From NCBI GenBank assembly GCA_029856445.1, contig JAHQWY010000043.1:1-16067 (forward strand): a stretch of 16,067 bases of DNA. Reading direction: 5' to 3'. The translations under genes and the position numbers were made by a program. Below the pieces are notes generated by a model. That model did no database searches, was not told the origin of the DNA, and worked only from the letters and a program-made list of their open reading frames with translations. The DNA comes from Promethearchaeia archaeon. GTDB taxonomy: Archaea > Asgardarchaeota > Lokiarchaeia > Sigyniarchaeales > SOKP01. Shown piece by piece: positions 13,306 through 16,067 of this stretch. Numbering within the stretch: position 1 is the stretch's first letter; each line of letters begins with the position of its first letter.

Positions 13306-15894
13306 TTGGAACAAGAGAAGAAACAAAAGAAAAAATCTTTCTATTCCTTAGCTAAGTTTACAACACACGAAATCTTAATGGAAGGGCAAATAGCGAGTGC
13401 TGGTGCTCATCAAGCAAGACTTATCGAAAAATTCAAGAGAAATAAGAATTATGTCAAAACTCAATTTTTGGCTCTTAAATTAGTTTTTTCGATTTTGTTT
13501 GTATTTTTTCCTATTTTACCACTAACCACCTATTTACAAATTGATAACTCTCTTGTTTCTTATACACCAAATTCAATTGCCTTTATCACTAGTTATATAT
13601 TGGGAATTTACTTTGGGATAACTTTCTTATATATGCTAATGTTTGGGATGGTTTCAACTAGCTCTTTTATGTCGGGTAACTCATTCAAGTGGCTACAAAC
13701 GCTTCCATTCTCTAAGAAAGAAATGAGAAAAATTGGATTCATGACCCTGTTTCGAAATCTCGATTACCCCTTAGTTATTTTAATCTTTTCATTTCCAATT
13801 ATAATGTTAATAGGTACTCAGAACTTCTTAATTTTCATTACCTCTTTCTTAGTATCTATTCTCAATGTTATTTTCAATTTTTCTCTCCTAGTTATTATAG
13901 GGGAAAAGTTAAGTTTCCTCTTCTCAGAATCAAAAGGTCAATCGAAACGAGTAAATACTGTGAGATTGATAACTTTATTTGGTTATTTCTCAATTGCTTT
14001 TGGATCTGGAATGATATTCAGTCTGGGATTTAGTATGGTTGATAAATTTCTTATAAAATTTCAAACAAGCGAACCTTCTACTATTTTAAATATGACCCTA
14101 AGTTTAATTCCATTTGCTCTTGCTCCTGCATATTTAATCGCACTAAGTACCATACCAAACCAAGTTTCCTTACCATTATTATCTAGCACACTTATAGGAA
14201 TGGTTTTATTCATATTAATGATATGGGGACTGTTAAGACTTGCTCAACGAGCTCTACGCACTACAATTTCTACTGAGATTATAGTTGATCAAGTAAAGAA
14301 AAAAGATCTATTAATTGAAATAAAACCAACTTCTACAATAAGGGCATATATCCGAAAAGATTTAATCTCGTCGACCCGAGATATGCAATCCTTTATGTTC
14401 ATCTTTTTCCCAATATTCTATCCTCTTGTATTAGTTTTTTCTATGCAAGGTCCAATTATTAATGAAGTTACTACAATAGGGGGAATATTGATATTATGGT
14501 CTGCAGTCGTGGGTGTATACCTGTTTATTCCACCAATGTTAATTGCAGGATTCTTAAATCTTGAAGAGTCAGGGGCTTCAATTAAAGCATCATTACCTTT
14601 AATCCCTCGAGATCAGGCAAAAGCAAAGATTATTTTGATGCTTTCAATCCAAGGAATTTCACTCACATTTATAACTCTCATTCTGACATTGTTAACTAAT
14701 TCAATTTTAGTGTTAGTACTTTTTGTGGTTACTTTACCGATCGCTTGGAGTATGATGCTTGTCATGTTTGAGCTGAAAATTCATTTCTTTGGGAAAATGA
14801 AATATAAATATATCCTTGAAGAGCTACATAAAGAACACAAAGTTAGTAAATGGTTACTTATGATCTTGATTGAGATTGGAATATACTTTGCGATTTTAAC
14901 GGGGGGCATTTTATTAATTTTGACTTTTGATATTTATGTTACAATGTTAACTTTCATGATCATAGGATTAACAGGATTATCAATTTTGATATTTACTTTT
15001 ACTCGAATGTTTCCAAAAGTTGAAAAAATGGGAGAGTTTGAGACAGGAGGATTTTTAAGAGAGCATGTAAATGTAGGTACTATTGTTTTATTATTTTTAT
15101 ACTTTATTTGGGGATTCTTGCTATATCCCATTGTATTACTTATATCTCCCTTGATTACTAATCTTTCATTTACCGAAGTAATCTTTATTGATTTCCTTCT
15201 GAATTTTGGATTTTTAGCATTACTATGGCTAGTAATGGTTCCTCTTGGGTTAAAACTTCCAAAGAAAGAGTCTTTTATGGATTATACTCATACTATTGGA
15301 TTGGAGAAGAAAAAGCTCTTTTGGGGATATATTTCTCTCGGTATCTGTATAACGAGTATTTATTTCTTATCTCTAATATCCTTTACATATATTCTTGGAG
15401 ATGTTAGATTTGATCATTGGTATTTCGAGAGTCCTAATCGTAATCAACCGTTCCCGATCTATTTAGGATGGTTTCTATTTATTTTTATGCTTATACCGGG
15501 GATATGGGAGGAGGTAGCTTTTAGAGGAGTTATTTTAAATTTACAGTTAAAAAAATATTCAGTAATTACAACTGTTATCATTAATGGTGTGGCATTTGGT
15601 TTGTTTCATTTCACTAATGTGATTTGGGGATTTAACTTTTATGGCACTCTTTTGCAGGTTATATTTGCGAGTTGTTTCGGGATTAGTATGGCATATCTGT
15701 ATATAAAAACGAGGAATTTACTTCCCTGTATTTTAATTCATTATTTATATGATTCCTTTGGAAACATTTTTTTAATGGGTGAATTTACAAATCTTTTCAG
15801 GGAAGTGTTATTTATAATTTTAGGAATAGGTGTTGTTCCGACATTAGTTACAATCCTTTTAGTAAAATTCTTGCTTAAAGACGAGAGAATATAA
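13306..15894 (+). CDS. ABC-2-type permease fused to a CPBP intramembrane metalloprotease
   Basis: This 862-residue protein is almost all membrane helices. The N-terminal basic cytoplasmic stretch (1-60) is followed by an ABC-2/exporter-type permease portion to about residue 600. The C-terminal 200 residues are a CPBP (CAAX/Abi-type) protease domain: motif 1 EEVAFR with E735, E736 and R740, motif 2 FGLFH ending in H768, and motif 3 HYLYD with H812 and D816. These are the metal and catalytic residues of Rce1-like proteases, so the domain appears intact. The TTG start has GAGGTAAT a few bases upstream. It pairs with the ATPase at 12497; a single chain could both export and cleave a peptide or lipopeptide, or the protease could process another membrane protein. 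Similar fusions exist in bacteria; the substrate is unknown. Confidence 0.88.
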   Translation: MEQEKKQKKKSFYSLAKFTTHEILMEGQIASAGAHQARLIEKFKRNKNYVKTQFLALKLVFSILFVFFPILPLTTYLQIDNSLVSYTPNSIAFITSYILGIYFGITFLYMLMFGMVSTSSFMSGNSFKWLQTLPFSKKEMRKIGFMTLFRNLDYPLVILIFSFPIIMLIGTQNFLIFITSFLVSILNVIFNFSLLVIIGEKLSFLFSESKGQSKRVNTVRLITLFGYFSIAFGSGMIFSLGFSMVDKFLIKFQTSEPSTILNMTLSLIPFALAPAYLIALSTIPNQVSLPLLSSTLIGMVLFILMIWGLLRLAQRALRTTISTEIIVDQVKKKDLLIEIKPTSTIRAYIRKDLISSTRDMQSFMFIFFPIFYPLVLVFSMQGPIINEVTTIGGILILWSAVVGVYLFIPPMLIAGFLNLEESGASIKASLPLIPRDQAKAKIILMLSIQGISLTFITLILTLLTNSILVLVLFVVTLPIAWSMMLVMFELKIHFFGKMKYKYILEELHKEHKVSKWLLMILIEIGIYFAILTGGILLILTFDIYVTMLTFMIIGLTGLSILIFTFTRMFPKVEKMGEFETGGFLREHVNVGTIVLLFLYFIWGFLLYPIVLLISPLITNLSFTEVIFIDFLLNFGFLALLWLVMVPLGLKLPKKESFMDYTHTIGLEKKKLFWGYISLGICITSIYFLSLISFTYILGDVRFDHWYFESPNRNQPFPIYLGWFLFIFMLIPGIWEEVAFRGVILNLQLKKYSVITTVIINGVAFGLFHFTNVIWGFNFYGTLLQVIFASCFGISMAYLYIKTRNLLPCILIHYLYDSFGNIFLMGEFTNLFREVLFIILGIGVVPTLVTILLVKFLLKDERI

Positions 15895-15896
15895 TT

Positions 15897-15916
15897 TCTA
15901 CTCTTTTTTTGCTTTT
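15897..15916 (+). terminator. T-rich terminator after the ABC operon
   Basis: Immediately after the permease stop the strand is pyrimidine-rich with a T7 run at 15904-15910, the kind of oligo-T sequence at which archaeal RNA polymerase releases. No stem-loop accompanies it. Confidence 0.45.
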
Positions 15917-15967
15917 CATATAGCTTTATTTCGCGTTATAGTATTTTAGAGTAATCTAAATTATTCC

Positions 15968-16067
15968 TTATTTCTCTTGAGTACAATGAACGGGTCCGTT
16001 CAATGCTGTACCAATGCATTCATTACATGAGATACATTTACAAGTATTTTTTCCAGTTCCTTTTAAC
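15968..16067 (-). CDS. C-terminal end of a Cys-rich protein (start outside the window)
   Basis: On the minus strand one frame is open from the window edge to a TAA at 15970-15968 and gives 32 residues. It contains a CKCISCNEC cluster (C-x-C-x2-C-x2-C), then a further Cys in HCTQEK at the end. Five cysteines in so short a tail suggest a metal- or cluster-binding terminus, but the family cannot be recognised. Another minus frame is also open for about 20 codons, so the assignment rests on the cysteine pattern and on the gene converging with the ABC operon, with 73 bases between stops. Confidence 0.5.
   Translation of the reverse strand, partial: LKGTGKNTCKCISCNECIGTALNGPVHCTQEK

Noticed and set aside
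15225..15407. 60-codon ORF inside the permease-protease gene in another frame
   Set aside because: It is fully contained in a strongly supported long gene and shows no recognisable features.

Overview
The window is AT-rich DNA that reads as archaeal. The intergenic spaces carry TATA-like boxes about 25-30 bases before gene starts and no obvious bacterial -10/-35 pairs. Several genes start with TTG behind Shine-Dalgarno sequences, and the gene content is typical of anaerobic archaea: a four-subunit 2-oxoacid:ferredoxin oxidoreductase, an FrhB-type flavoprotein domain and corrinoid methyltransferases. An Asgard-type or other strictly anaerobic archaeon fits, but no single gene proves the lineage.

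Left part (1-5565). The first 191 codons of histidyl-tRNA synthetase run leftward off the window. Divergent from it is a rightward cluster: a corrinoid protein, a homocysteine S-methyltransferase-domain protein, an MttB-superfamily methyltransferase without pyrrolysine, and the large and small subunits of an aconitase/isopropylmalate-isomerase family enzyme. The first three look like a disassembled methionine-synthase-like relay in which a methylated amine or betaine, not methyl-folate, could charge the corrinoid and homocysteine could be the acceptor. The small dehydratase subunit departs from leucine and homoaconitate enzymes at its substrate-specificity loop, so its substrate is open.

Middle (5570-11249). 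A leftward class I SAM methyltransferase ends four bases from the dehydratase. Then comes a tight rightward operon: korD (ferredoxin subunit, with an apparently broken 5' end), korA, korB, korC and a 608-residue protein joining an FrhB-like iron-sulfur flavoprotein to a PyrK-like FAD/2Fe-2S/NAD-binding reductase. Together these suggest a 2-oxoacid oxidoreductase with a dedicated electron-transfer partner linking ferredoxin (possibly F420) to NAD(P).

Right part (11340-16067). An EamA/DMT-type transporter gene stands alone. After a 212-base spacer with two overlapping 12-bp palindromes and a 9-bp inverted repeat flanking a TATA-like box come an ABC ATPase and an 862-residue membrane protein that joins an ABC-2-type permease to a C-terminal CPBP (Abi/CAAX) intramembrane protease domain. 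The window ends in the Cys-rich C-terminus of a leftward gene.

No rRNA, tRNA, CRISPR array, transposase or integrase was seen.
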